56,686 nt of DNA, taken from the NCBI GenBank assembly GCA_015062345.1, contig SUUV01000007.1:1-56686 (forward strand). Reading direction: 5' to 3'. Of this stretch, positions 44,526-53,322 are shown one piece after another. Each line of letters starts with the position of its first letter. Positions within the stretch are counted from its first letter, which is position 1. Origin of the DNA: Alphaproteobacteria bacterium (GTDB lineage Bacteria; Pseudomonadota; Alphaproteobacteria; RF32; CAG-239). Both the position numbers and the translations under genes were made by a program. The notes below the pieces were generated by a model, which saw only the letters and a program-made list of their open reading frames with translations, was not told the DNA's origin and made no database searches.

Positions 44526-46364
44526 ATGAGTGAAAAAAGAGAGTTTCAGACCGAAGTTGCAAAACTTTTAGATATTGTAATTAACTCGTTATATTCGGAA
44601 AAATATATTTTTTTAAGAGAGCTGATTTCAAATGCCAGTGATGCTTGCGACAAGTTAAGATATTGGGCTTTAACCAATCCGGATATTGCAAAACCTTCCG
44701 GACAATTAAAAATTGTGATAACTCCCGATGATAAGGAACAAACACTTACCATATCCGATAATGGTATCGGTATGAATAAAGACGATTTGATAAACCATAT
44801 CGGTACAATTGCAAAATCAGGTACGGCAGATTTTGTCAGCAATGTAAAAGATAACGGCTCGGTTGTAGATTTAATCGGCCAATTCGGTGTCGGTTTTTAT
44901 TCGGCCTTTATGGTGGCTTCAAAAGTTGAAATAATCACCAAAAAAGCAGGTGATGAAAAAGCTTGGAAATGGGTTTCCGACGGCCTTGGCGGATATGAAA
45001 TATCTGAAACAACAAAAGAAACAAACGGCACCGATATCAAACTTTTCTTAAAAGAAGATGCCAAAGATTTTACCGATACAATATATTTAAGACACATTAT
45101 CAGAACATATTCCGACCATGTGGAATATCCCATTGTTCTAAATTTGGGCACGGCCGGTGAAGAAACCGTAAACAATGCCTCTGCACTGTGGACCAGAAAC
45201 AAAGCCGAAATTACCGAGGAACAATATAAAGAATTTTATCACCACATATCCAAAAACTTTGATGACCCGTGGCTTACACTTCACTTTAAGGCTGAAGGCA
45301 GCATTGAATATAATGCGCTTTTGTATATTCCGTCCGCCGCACCTTATGATTTGTTTCAACCCGACAGACAACAAAGCTTAAAACTTTATGTAAATAAGGT
45401 GTTTATCTCGGATAAAATAGAAGGCTTAATGCCGGCATATTTGCGTTTTGTTAAAGGGGTAATCGACAGCTCCGATTTACCGCTTAATATTTCAAGAGAG
45501 ATGTTGCAACAAAGTGCTTTGCTTGCAAAAATCAAACAAGGTACGGTTTCAAGAATTTTAAAAGAACTCAAAAAACGCACCAAAGACTATGATGATTATA
45601 TCAAATTTTGGAAAGCTTTCGGCATTGCTTTTAAGGAAGGTATTTATGAAGATTTTTCCAATCGTGAAGAAATTGCCGCATTGTCGATGTTTGCCAGCAC
45701 ATTTTCCGATGATAAATTAACTTCGCTAGATGAATATATTTCAAGAGCAAAACCGGAACAAAAAGCCATATATTATGTCACCGGTGATGATGTTGCCACT
45801 TTGCAAAATAATCCGCAATTGGAAGCATTTAAAGAAAATGGAGTTGAGGTGTTGCTCCTAACCGACCCGATTGATGAGTTTTGGACACAAACCTTAACCA
45901 CTTATAAAACTTTTGCCATTAAGCACATTTCAAAAGCAGAGATAGATTTGGGTATAAAAAGAGACAAGCCCAAGGCTTTAGAGGGCGATTTGAAAAAACT
46001 TACCGATTTGATGAGCGAAATGTTTGTTAAGGAAGTGGGTAAGGTAACAGTTACCGAAAAGCTGACTAAATCACCGGCAGCCTTAAATGTTGAAGAAGGA
46101 CAAATGAGTATCCACTTAGAACGCTTAATGCGTAATCATCAACAACAAACAAGTTTTGCCAGTACCCGAATTTTGGAAATCAATCCATATCACCCGTTGA
46201 TTATTAAGCTTTCCGAAATGACAACCGATGATAAAAATAAGGGTAAAATAGCCGATATATCAAGACTTATACTTGATCAGGCCAAAATAGCAGAAGGCGA
46301 ACCGGTCTCCGACCCGTCATTTTTTGCCTTAAAATTCAGCGAATATATATTAAAAGGAATGTAA
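44526..46364 (+). CDS. htpG: Chaperone HtpG (Hsp90)
   Basis: A 612-residue cytosolic Hsp90 chaperone. The N-terminal ATPase domain has LRELISNASDACDKLRY, DNGIGM and GQFGVGFYSAFMV. A middle domain and a dimerising C-terminus follow (GTVSRILKELKKR marks the middle). I chose the ATG 8 nt after GGGAG; an in-frame start 18 codons upstream lies in the leader. The length is close to the usual 620-630. A convergent DUF4402 gene follows. Confidence 0.96.
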   Translation: MSEKREFQTEVAKLLDIVINSLYSEKYIFLRELISNASDACDKLRYWALTNPDIAKPSGQLKIVITPDDKEQTLTISDNGIGMNKDDLINHIGTIAKSGTADFVSNVKDNGSVVDLIGQFGVGFYSAFMVASKVEIITKKAGDEKAWKWVSDGLGGYEISETTKETNGTDIKLFLKEDAKDFTDTIYLRHIIRTYSDHVEYPIVLNLGTAGEETVNNASALWTRNKAEITEEQYKEFYHHISKNFDDPWLTLHFKAEGSIEYNALLYIPSAAPYDLFQPDRQQSLKLYVNKVFISDKIEGLMPAYLRFVKGVIDSSDLPLNISREMLQQSALLAKIKQGTVSRILKELKKRTKDYDDYIKFWKAFGIAFKEGIYEDFSNREEIAALSMFASTFSDDKLTSLDEYISRAKPEQKAIYYVTGDDVATLQNNPQLEAFKENGVEVLLLTDPIDEFWTQTLTTYKTFAIKHISKAEIDLGIKRDKPKALEGDLKKLTDLMSEMFVKEVGKVTVTEKLTKSPAALNVEEGQMSIHLERLMRNHQQQTSFASTRILEINPYHPLIIKLSEMTTDDKNKGKIADISRLILDQAKIAEGEPVSDPSFFALKFSEYILKGM

Positions 46365-46370
46365 GAAACT

Positions 46371-46400
46371 ACAGCCTCTTGTAAAAAAACAAGAGGCTGT
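46371..46400. terminator. Terminator between convergent htpG and DUF4402 gene 8
   Basis: ACAGCCTCTTGT/ACAAGAGGCTGT stem with an A-rich loop, only 6 nt after the htpG stop. Neither side has a long T run; it probably serves both genes. Confidence 0.7.
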
Positions 46401-46427
46401 TTACATATAAATACTACTTTTACATAT

Positions 46428-46892
46428 TTATTCGTAAGTAAAAGATACCGTAAATGAACCTGTATAGTCACCACCTGTTACATTATTAGGAATTGATAGT
46501 TGTCCTTCAATTTTTCCATAGCTAACGGAAGATAGTTTTGCCGTAAGATTACCTCCTGTACCGGTTAAAGTTACGGTTGGCGGAAATGAGTATCCTAACT
46601 GGTCCATTGCCATTGCAGCATCTTCACAATATACACTAGACATACCTGTATGTGAAAGAATATCTTTGCTTAGCACTACTTCATCACCCATTCCATCATC
46701 AGGCGTTGAAATAACAGTTGTAGCCTCATTGTTTTTTTTCACAACAATTTTACCGAAATTTAAATTTGAGCATTCTATTTTATTAGCCACCTCTATTGTA
46801 GCTTTAGCGGTAACTTCGGCGTAATCGGTTGTTGCATTTACATTGCTTGTTACCAAGAGTGCAACAGCAAATAAAAGAAAATATTTTCTCAT
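46428..46892 (-). CDS. Exported DUF4402-like surface protein, paralogue 8
   Basis: A 154-residue protein and the only DUF4402-like copy on the minus strand. Signal peptide MRKYFLLFAVALLVTSNVNA and TTDYAEVTAKATIEVANKI are conserved; CSNLNFGKIVVKKNN is a slightly altered motif. A central cysteine lies in VYCEDAAM. The ending LSIPNNVTGGDYTGSFTVSF is a good DUF4402-type strand. It is inserted between htpG and the ELM1 gene, with its own promoter reading on the minus strand. Confidence 0.85.
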   Translation of the reverse strand: MRKYFLLFAVALLVTSNVNATTDYAEVTAKATIEVANKIECSNLNFGKIVVKKNNEATTVISTPDDGMGDEVVLSKDILSHTGMSSVYCEDAAMAMDQLGYSFPPTVTLTGTGGNLTAKLSSVSYGKIEGQLSIPNNVTGGDYTGSFTVSFTYE

Positions 46893-46956
46893 AATTTTTA
46901 ATCCTTAAAAATAGTTAAACTTAATTTGAAAGGCAAAAATTTACCTTTCAATACGC

Positions 46957-47024
46957 ATCATAAACCGTTTTTTTTTTTTGCAAGTAAAAAGAGTCTATTT
47001 GTGGATTTAAATCAAAAATGAGGT
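46957..47024 (-). promoter_or_regulatory. Shared cassette promoter with A12 tract, copy 8
   Basis: On the minus strand: ACCTCA, TTTGATTTAAAT, GACTC, TTGC, 12 A (46968-46979), CGGTT and TATGAT (46957-46962). The 5'UTR stem is GAAAGG/CCTTTC and the leader segment is the common AAATTAAGTTTAA version. The upstream edge touches the ELM1 terminator. Confidence 0.75.
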
Positions 47025-47029
47025 AATAA

Positions 47030-47056
47030 AAAAAGAGGCTTTTTTAAGGCCTCTTT
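47030..47056 (-). terminator. Rho-independent terminator of the ELM1 gene
   Basis: AAAGAGGC/GCCTCTTT stem with a T run on the minus strand, directly after the ELM1 stop and next to the shared cassette element. Confidence 0.85.
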
Positions 47057-47060
47057 ACAA

Positions 47061-48029
47061 TTAAAGTTTTTCAATTTGTTTGGCAGCGTCAACAGCCGCA
47101 TTCAGAGCTTTTTTAGGTTTAAAATCCAGATTGCGTTCTTTTAGCGCTACGGCATAGCCGTTTTTATACAGTGATGCCACAAACCTGATATGCTTTCTGG
47201 TGAGCCATTTTTTGCCAGTAAAAACAAAAACCGGTTTATTTGTACCACACGATTCGCAACACATTGAAACAGAATCTCCGGTAACCACAATGTTGTCAGC
47301 ACAGGCCAAATATCCCATATACGGATTTTCTTTCTTTTCGCCCCACAAAAATGTGTGTGCCGGAATGCCTTTTAAGGCTTCCATAATGGCATTTTGAGCT
47401 TTTTCACCGGTACGACGAGAAGTGGTTATCAAAATTGAGCCACCGGTTTTTTCTTTTATCATCCGAACTTTATTACCTAAATCAGCGGCATTTTCGAGCG
47501 AAAATTCTTTCTTTTTAATTGCTCCTCCGACAATAACCGCAGTTAAGGGCTTTGGCAAATTTGCAAATTCCGGCTCCCATTTTTTCTTGGCATCTTCCAA
47601 TACCTTATCGGTAATACGGTGCGGTGCACCGACAACATACGCAATGTTAGAATATGCTTTTTTGTTTTTATCATGTTCGGGAACCAAAGCTAAATCAAAC
47701 TCTTTTAAGCCGGTTTTTCCGGGGTGCATAAGTTGTATAAGCTTGGTGTTTTTATTTTGCTTTTTAATATATCTGGCAACCGGTACAGTACGACGACTGA
47801 TAGACAGCACCATATCCGGAAAAGGTGCAATAATTTGTTTTTTACATTCGGGAGTTAAACCGACCAAAGTTTTACCTCTTAAAAAATTAGGCAATCCGGA
47901 AAGTTTGGTATATTCCAAATTTTTTTCCACAATTTCATATTTTTCTTTATCTAAAAAGCTAACCACACCGCGAGCCTGACCAACACTGCCCATACGGCTG
48001 TCTAACAGCACCCATAAAATTTTTTTCAT
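47061..48029 (-). CDS. ELM1/GtrOC1-family putative glycosyltransferase-like protein
   Basis: A 322-residue protein matching the ELM1 (DUF1022) family, found in alphaproteobacteria and plant mitochondria, with a GT-B-like architecture. N-terminal DSRMGSVGQARGVVSFLD, central KLIQLMHPG and LTAVIVGGAIKKKEFSLENA, and C-terminal VTGDSVSMCCESCGTNKPVF are visible. Bacterial members are thought to act in envelope polysaccharide synthesis; the activity here is not determined. It supports an alphaproteobacterial origin. Confidence 0.85.
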   Translation of the reverse strand: MKKILWVLLDSRMGSVGQARGVVSFLDKEKYEIVEKNLEYTKLSGLPNFLRGKTLVGLTPECKKQIIAPFPDMVLSISRRTVPVARYIKKQNKNTKLIQLMHPGKTGLKEFDLALVPEHDKNKKAYSNIAYVVGAPHRITDKVLEDAKKKWEPEFANLPKPLTAVIVGGAIKKKEFSLENAADLGNKVRMIKEKTGGSILITTSRRTGEKAQNAIMEALKGIPAHTFLWGEKKENPYMGYLACADNIVVTGDSVSMCCESCGTNKPVFVFTGKKWLTRKHIRFVASLYKNGYAVALKERNLDFKPKKALNAAVDAAKQIEKL

Positions 48030-48106
48030 TTAAATAGTTCTTTCTTAAAATTAAAAATTATCTTATTATAAAATAAATTAAACAACAAGGTCAAGGAGAA
48101 ACTTAA

Positions 48107-48415
48107 ATGATGTATAAAACCATATTTTTTATAATGAGTGTTTTCTTAACATCTGTTAATGTGGCAAATGCCCAACTTTCAGCCCAAAAAGATGCGGCTT
48201 ATTTTGCAGTTGTTAAAGCAGTTGCAGATTATAAAATCAATGATGAAGAAAACCAAAAACAAGTTCAACAACTTCGTGAAGATAAAAAATTTAATGATAA
48301 ACTTAAAAAAATGATGGAAAAACTTGATAATGCAAAATCAAAAAACGCAACAAACAGACGAATTTATAATATTTTGCGTCAAGCCGGAAAACAAATTTAT
48401 GATGAGCTTGATTAA
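48107..48415 (+). CDS. Small exported helical protein
   Basis: A 102-residue protein with a signal peptide ending near residue 22 (NVANAQ). The mature part is highly charged and predicted helical (DEENQKQVQQLREDKKFNDK). I do not recognise the family. The ATG follows AAGGAGAAACTTAA. A small lipoprotein gene follows after 60 nt. Confidence 0.75.
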   Translation: MMYKTIFFIMSVFLTSVNVANAQLSAQKDAAYFAVVKAVADYKINDEENQKQVQQLREDKKFNDKLKKMMEKLDNAKSKNATNRRIYNILRQAGKQIYDELD

Positions 48416-48475
48416 GAATTGCTTAAACTTAATGATGTATACTTTAAACCAAAATAATATGTTAAGGAAAAGCCG

Positions 48476-48817
48476 ATGAAAAAAATTTGTTTGTTTTTAG
48501 CTATCAGCGCATTTTTAAATGCCTGCAGTGTAAACAATGTTGTTAACACTCCGGTTTCAAGTGAGCCGACACTTGTTTTAAACACTGCTTATGACAGCGA
48601 TGCAGTAAGATATCGTCAAAATATATCCGTAAAAGACAAAGGAGACACTTTTGTAACTTATGAATATAAAGATGTCAGAGTTGATGAGTTGGCATCGCTT
48701 GCAATTAAATATTGCGAGGAGGTTGCACAAGGTACAAATGCTCATTTAAGAGAAATTGTTTTATATCGCAACAATGCCCGCAGAGCAACATTTGATTGTG
48801 TAAATCTTGCAATGTAA
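48476..48817 (+). CDS. Small putative lipoprotein
   Basis: A 113-residue protein with a lipoprotein signal ending in LNAC (cysteine 17). Two further cysteines lie at about 84 and 108. The ending with ATFDCVNL is distinctive but not recognised. The ribosome-binding site AAGGAAAAGCC is clear. Confidence 0.75.
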   Translation: MKKICLFLAISAFLNACSVNNVVNTPVSSEPTLVLNTAYDSDAVRYRQNISVKDKGDTFVTYEYKDVRVDELASLAIKYCEEVAQGTNAHLREIVLYRNNARRATFDCVNLAM

Positions 48818-48874
48818 AAATTAAAAAACTATATAAATCTTAGAGAATAAATATAGTTTTTAAAGGCATCAGAG

Positions 48875-49810
48875 ATGAGCAAAAATTTATACAGTGTTTT
48901 AGGAGTTTCAAAATCGGCAAGCGAATCTGAAATTAAGTCCGCTTATCGTAAATTGGCACGCAAATATCACCCCGATTTGAACAAAGATGACACTCAAGCT
49001 GCCGAAAAGTTTAAGGAAATTTCGTGCGCTTATGACATATTAGGTGATAAAGACAAACGCAAAAAATATGACAATAACGAAATTGATGCCGACGGCAAAC
49101 CAACAGGTTTCGGTGCCGGATTTAACGGTGGCCACAATCCGTTCGGACAGGGCTTTAACTCAAGAACATACTCAGGTGCCAATCCGTTTGGCGGAGCCGG
49201 CGGTTTTGATTTTTCTTCCATTTTCGGTGAAGATATTTTTGGCGGTTTTAACACTTCAACAAAAAACGGCGGAGGCTTTGGCGGATTTAATCAGGCACAA
49301 AAAGGTCAAGATGTTTCATACACCATAGATGTTGATTTTTTGGATGTAGCCAAAGGAGCCGAAAAAAACATATTTTTAAACGGTAAAAATATCAATGTCA
49401 AAATTCCGGCCGGAACTGAAAACGGGCAAACATTACGGCTTAAAAACTTGGGCAATCCGAGTTATAACGGCGGACAAAACGGCGATGCTCTGATTACGGT
49501 GAAAGTTCGCCCGCATCAATATTTTAAATCGGAAGGTTTAGATGTATTGATAGATTTGCCGTTGAGCATAAAAGAAGCGGTTTTGGGAGCAAAAGTTACG
49601 GTGCCGACCATTGACGGAAAAGTTAAACTTACCATTGCGCCATATTCGTCAAGCGGTGAAAAACTAAGGCTTAAAGGCAAAGGAATTGACAATGGCAAAG
49701 CAAAAGGTGACGAAATTATTACCTTGAAAATTGTCTCACCTAAAACTCCGAACAAACTGTTGGAACAGGCCTTAACCGAACTAAACGAAACTACAGTCAG
49801 GGCATTTTAA
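48875..49810 (+). CDS. DnaJ-class co-chaperone (CbpA-like, no zinc finger)
   Basis: A 311-residue Hsp40 protein. The J domain (5-70) has HPD at 32-34. A Gly/Phe-rich region follows (about 80-145). Two C-terminal substrate-binding domains have no cysteine-rich zinc centre, so it is a CbpA/DjlA-like type II member rather than DnaJ itself. It stimulates a DnaK partner. Its stop is adjacent to the start of the DUF1349 gene, so the two are cotranslated. Confidence 0.92.
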   Translation: MSKNLYSVLGVSKSASESEIKSAYRKLARKYHPDLNKDDTQAAEKFKEISCAYDILGDKDKRKKYDNNEIDADGKPTGFGAGFNGGHNPFGQGFNSRTYSGANPFGGAGGFDFSSIFGEDIFGGFNTSTKNGGGFGGFNQAQKGQDVSYTIDVDFLDVAKGAEKNIFLNGKNINVKIPAGTENGQTLRLKNLGNPSYNGGQNGDALITVKVRPHQYFKSEGLDVLIDLPLSIKEAVLGAKVTVPTIDGKVKLTIAPYSSSGEKLRLKGKGIDNGKAKGDEIITLKIVSPKTPNKLLEQALTELNETTVRAF

Positions 49811-50374
49811 ATGATACTTGAGAACTTAAAAAATTTTGAATGGCTGAATGAACCGGAAAATGTTATCTTTGCCGATAAAGAAATGAAAATTGTGGCAAAA
49901 AAACAAACAGATTTTTGGCAGAGCAAACATCATAATTTTGCCAAAGATGACGGTCATTTGTTTTTTTTAAGAACTGAAAAAGATTTTAATGTCATTGTCC
50001 ATTGGCAAGCTGAAAACACCGTAAATTTTAATCAGTGCGGACTGATGATAAGAGTTGATGAGAAAAATTGGTTTAAGGCATCGCTGATGTATCAAGAAAG
50101 CCAAAATCCGGAAATCGGAAGTTGCGTAACCTTGAACGGACATTCAGACTGGGCGGGTGTAATGCTAGATAATACCCCAAGCGAAGTTTGGTATAAATTG
50201 GTGCGTAAAGCCGATGATTTTATGGTTTATTATTCGTTGGACGGTAAAAAATTTATCAGACTTCGCCAATTTTATATGGACACAAAAGATATTGAACTAA
50301 AAGTCGGAGCTTATATCTGTTCTCCGCAAAACCAAGGCTTTGAAGCCACTCTGCAAGATGTAGACTTTAAGTAG
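49811..50374 (+). CDS. DUF1349 protein (concanavalin-like fold)
   Basis: A 187-residue protein. FWQSKHHNFAKDDGHLFFLR and QCGLMIRVDEKNWFKASLMY, then VWYKLVRKADDFMVYYSLDG, fit the DUF1349 family, a beta-sandwich possibly binding carbohydrate. No signal peptide, so cytoplasmic. The ATG directly follows the DnaJ-like stop without a gap. Whether the two act together is unknown. Confidence 0.85.
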   Translation: MILENLKNFEWLNEPENVIFADKEMKIVAKKQTDFWQSKHHNFAKDDGHLFFLRTEKDFNVIVHWQAENTVNFNQCGLMIRVDEKNWFKASLMYQESQNPEIGSCVTLNGHSDWAGVMLDNTPSEVWYKLVRKADDFMVYYSLDGKKFIRLRQFYMDTKDIELKVGAYICSPQNQGFEATLQDVDFK

Positions 50375-50378
50375 TTTT

Positions 50379-50446
50379 ACCTCAAATTTGATTTAAATTC
50401 TTTAAACGACTCTTTTTACTTGCAAAAAAAAAAAACGGTTTATGAT
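50379..50446 (+). promoter_or_regulatory. Shared cassette promoter with A12 tract, copy 9
   Basis: ACCTCA, TTTGATTTAAAT, GACTC, TTGC, 12 A (50424-50435), CGGTT and TATGAT (50441-50446). The element begins 5 nt after the DUF1349 stop. The 5'UTR stem is GAAAGGT/ACCTTTC (50454-50460/50471-50477). Confidence 0.75.
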
Positions 50447-50514
50447 GCGTATTGAAAGGTAAATTTTTGCACCTTTCAAATTAAGTTTAACTATTTTTTT
50501 AAGGAATTAAAATT

Positions 50515-50949
50515 ATGAGAAAATATTTTCTTTTATCTGCCGTTGCTTTGATGATTTCAGGCACTGCCAACGCAACAACCGACTATGCTGAAGTAACCGC
50601 TAAAGCAACCATTGAAGTAGCAGGTACTTTTACTTGTGAAGATTTAGATTTTGGTACTATTGTTGTTAAGCAAAATAATAGTGTTATGTCTTTAGTTGCT
50701 CCCGGTTCAACTTCTGAAAGTCTTCCGGAAGGTATAATTTCTGTCAGTGGTTCAGGTGTGGCGATGTGTGATGGCACCTCTTTTAGTGATGGTAAAATAT
50801 CTCTTGACCTCAAAAATGAGAATAATCAGACAATGAACTTACTGGTTGACAAAGTAGCTGGCGATACACTTGTAGGTACATTAACAATTCCCACAGAAGT
50901 AAAAGCAGGTACATATACCGGTTCATTTACCGTTACTCAAACATATTAA
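50515..50949 (+). CDS. Exported DUF4402-like surface protein, paralogue 9
   Basis: A 144-residue protein, the shortest copy. Signal peptide MRKYFLLSAVALMISGTANA, conserved TTDYAEVTAKATIEVAGTF, then CEDLDFGTIVVKQNN. A central cysteine lies in VAMCDGTSF. The ending LTIPTEVKAGTYTGSFTVTQ matches the DUF4402-type strand. It lies between the DUF1349 gene and a convergent prfA, with its own promoter, so it is an independent unit. (Numbering follows the shared promoter elements; there is no DUF4402 paralogue 6, since copy 6 is the DUF1566 gene.). Confidence 0.87.
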   Translation: MRKYFLLSAVALMISGTANATTDYAEVTAKATIEVAGTFTCEDLDFGTIVVKQNNSVMSLVAPGSTSESLPEGIISVSGSGVAMCDGTSFSDGKISLDLKNENNQTMNLLVDKVAGDTLVGTLTIPTEVKAGTYTGSFTVTQTY

Positions 50950-50958
50950 TATACTAAA

Positions 50959-50980
50959 AAGGGAGCATACAAGCTCCCTT
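50959..50980. terminator. Terminator between DUF4402 gene 9 and prfA
   Basis: AAGGGAGC/GCTCCCTT stem with an ATACAA loop, between two convergent genes. The tail is not a strong T run. Confidence 0.7.
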
Positions 50981-50983
50981 AAA

Positions 50984-52054
50984 TTATTCCATTTCGGCTA
51001 AGCGCTGTGCTTGGTCTTCTGTTATCAATGCATCGATAATTTCATCTAAGCACTCACCGCAAACCACATCATCAAGTTTATACAGTGTCAAGTTAATTCT
51101 GTGGTCGGTTACTCGTCCTTGCGGGTAGTTATAAGTTCTTATGCGTTCACTTCTGTCACCGCTTCCAATTTGGAGCTTTCTGGTCTCGGAATAGTTGGCA
51201 TCAATGCTTTCTTTTTGCATATCATAAAGCTTTGCTCGCAAGTGATTCATTGCCTTTTCTTTGTTCTTAAATTGTGAACGGTCATCTTGGCATTGAACAA
51301 CCACACCGGTCGGAATGTGTGTAATACGCACGGCCGATTCTGTTCTGTTAACATGTTGTCCGCCGGCACCCGATGCTCTGTAAACATCAATTTTTAAATC
51401 TGCCGGATTGATGTATAAATCAACTTCTTCAATTTCGGGCAAAACGGCAACGGTAGCCGCCGAGGTATGAACTCGTCCTTGCGATTCGGTAACCGGAACT
51501 CGTTGCACACGATGTGCTCCCGATTCAAATTTTAATTTTGCAAATACATCTGTACCGGTGATTTTTGCGGTTGCTTCTTTATATCCGCCAATGCCGTTTT
51601 CATTGGCATCTATCACCTCAAAGCGCCAACCTTGTTTTTGACTGTATCTTTGATACATCTCAAACAATACGGCCGCAAACAAAGCGGCTTCATCACCGCC
51701 CGTACCGGCTCTGACCTCTAAAATAGCATTTTTTTCGTCATCTTCAGATTTTGGCAGCAATAAGATTTTGATTTCTTTTTCCATTGCCGGAAGCTTTTCT
51801 TTCAAATCATAAAATTCCATTTGAGCCATATCACGCATTTCTTTATCTAAAGATGCATCTTCCATCATCTCTTTGGCATCATTAAAGTTTGCGACATTTT
51901 TTTGATATTCTTTAATAGCCTCAACAATCGGAGTTAACACCGAAAGCTCTTTGTTAAGCTTTACCATCTCGTCAGGTGAAATGTTTGAGGAAAGCAAGGC
52001 CTCAATTTCTTCATGACGACGAACAACATTTGAAAGTTTTTCTTCTAAATTCAT
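50984..52054 (-). CDS. prfA: Peptide chain release factor 1
   Basis: A 356-residue release factor that recognises UAA and UAG. GGQ lies at 231-233 ([16 protein letters not shown]), and the tripeptide anticodon region is PVT at 187-189, a variant of the usual P-x-T. Start: the ATG one base after the hisS stop (TAA-G-ATG) with GAGGAAAT inside the end of hisS, so translation is coupled. A longer in-frame start overlapping hisS is rejected. prmC, often the next gene, is absent; a DUF4402 cassette sits in its place. Confidence 0.95.
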   Translation of the reverse strand: MNLEEKLSNVVRRHEEIEALLSSNISPDEMVKLNKELSVLTPIVEAIKEYQKNVANFNDAKEMMEDASLDKEMRDMAQMEFYDLKEKLPAMEKEIKILLLPKSEDDEKNAILEVRAGTGGDEAALFAAVLFEMYQRYSQKQGWRFEVIDANENGIGGYKEATAKITGTDVFAKLKFESGAHRVQRVPVTESQGRVHTSAATVAVLPEIEEVDLYINPADLKIDVYRASGAGGQHVNRTESAVRITHIPTGVVVQCQDDRSQFKNKEKAMNHLRAKLYDMQKESIDANYSETRKLQIGSGDRSERIRTYNYPQGRVTDHRINLTLYKLDDVVCGECLDEIIDALITEDQAQRLAEME

Positions 52055-52055
52055 C

Positions 52056-53288
52056 TTAAATTTCCTCAACCAATTTGTTAAGCTCAACCAATTTTTGCTC
52101 ACCTAAATCTAAATCTTTAAGTGTTACTTTGCCTGATGCTAACTCGTCAGAGCCGATAATAACAGCTTTGTAAGCATTGGCTTTGTTGGCTTTTATCATG
52201 CGTTTTTTTAAGTTTCCGCTATATGCGTGTTCAACCTTAAAACCGGCTTTTCTTAAAGTGTAAGCAACTTGAAGTGCCGCATCTTTAACATCTTCGCCAA
52301 CTTCAATTACGGCAATCGGGCGAGATTGTTCAAGCTCTTTTTCCAAAAGCATTGACAACCTTTCAACACCACAGGCCCAACCGATACCGGCAACATCGGC
52401 GCCACCCATCTGTGCAACCAAACCGTCATATCTGCCACCGGCCAAAACCGTTCCTTGTGCGCCCAATTTGTCAGTTACCAGTTCAAAAACCGTATGCGAA
52501 TAATAGTCCAAACCACGCACAAGACGATTATTTACACGATATTTAATTCCCAATAAATCAAGCCCTTTTAACACACTTGCAAAAAAGTTTGCCGAATATT
52601 CATTTAAGCTATCGGCATATAACGGCGCATTGGCAACAACCTCTTTGTCGCATTCTTCTTTGGAATCTAACACTCGTAAAGGATTTTTTTCCAAACGATT
52701 TTTACTGTCTTCCGAAAGTTTATCAAAATTTTCTCTCAAATATGCTACCAACTTTTCACGATAAGCATCTCGGCTTTGTTTATCTCCCAAAGAATTTATT
52801 TCAACGGTAACAGCCCCGTCCAAGCCTAAATTTTCCAAAAACTCATATGCCATTGATATAACTTCAATATCAGCTTGCGGAGTTTCAACTCCGAGCATTT
52901 CAACGCCAAACTGGGTAAATTGACGCTGACGGCCTTTTTGCGGACGCTCATATCTGAACATCGGACCCGAATAATATAGTTTTACCGGTAAATTTTGTTG
53001 CATACCTTCGGATATAAACGAGCGTACAACACCGGCCGTACCCTCGGGACGAAGTGTTAAACTTTCACCGCCTCGGTCTTGGAAGGTGTACATTTCTTTG
53101 GTTACAATATCAGATGTATCACCTAAGTTTCGGGCAAAGACTTCGGTAAATTCAAAAATCGGGGTTTCGATTTCTTCAAAACCATATTTTTCAACCACAT
53201 CAGATGCCGTTGATATCACTTTTTTAGCTTTTTTCTTTGCCATACCGTACAAATCATATGTTCCGCGTACACTTTGTAATTTTACCAT
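52056..53288 (-). CDS. hisS: Histidyl-tRNA synthetase
   Basis: A 410-residue class II synthetase that charges histidine tRNA. Motif 2 is [20 protein letters not shown]. The histidine loop is [14 protein letters not shown] and motif 3 is [12 protein letters not shown]. The C-terminal domain ([20 protein letters not shown]) is the anticodon-binding part. The ATG follows AGAGGTAAAA; an in-frame start 19 codons upstream is in the terminator region. Its end overlaps the prfA ribosome-binding site. Confidence 0.95.
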   Translation of the reverse strand: MVKLQSVRGTYDLYGMAKKKAKKVISTASDVVEKYGFEEIETPIFEFTEVFARNLGDTSDIVTKEMYTFQDRGGESLTLRPEGTAGVVRSFISEGMQQNLPVKLYYSGPMFRYERPQKGRQRQFTQFGVEMLGVETPQADIEVISMAYEFLENLGLDGAVTVEINSLGDKQSRDAYREKLVAYLRENFDKLSEDSKNRLEKNPLRVLDSKEECDKEVVANAPLYADSLNEYSANFFASVLKGLDLLGIKYRVNNRLVRGLDYYSHTVFELVTDKLGAQGTVLAGGRYDGLVAQMGGADVAGIGWACGVERLSMLLEKELEQSRPIAVIEVGEDVKDAALQVAYTLRKAGFKVEHAYSGNLKKRMIKANKANAYKAVIIGSDELASGKVTLKDLDLGEQKLVELNKLVEEI

Positions 53289-53322
53289 TTTTACCTCTTT
53301 TATACATTCTTTTAAACAATTG

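Noticed and set aside
553..50949. DUF4402-like proteins as classical chaperone-usher pilins
   Set aside because: They have two cysteines and a beta-rich pattern, but there is no chaperone or usher gene in the window and the ending fits DUF4402 better; assembly remains open.
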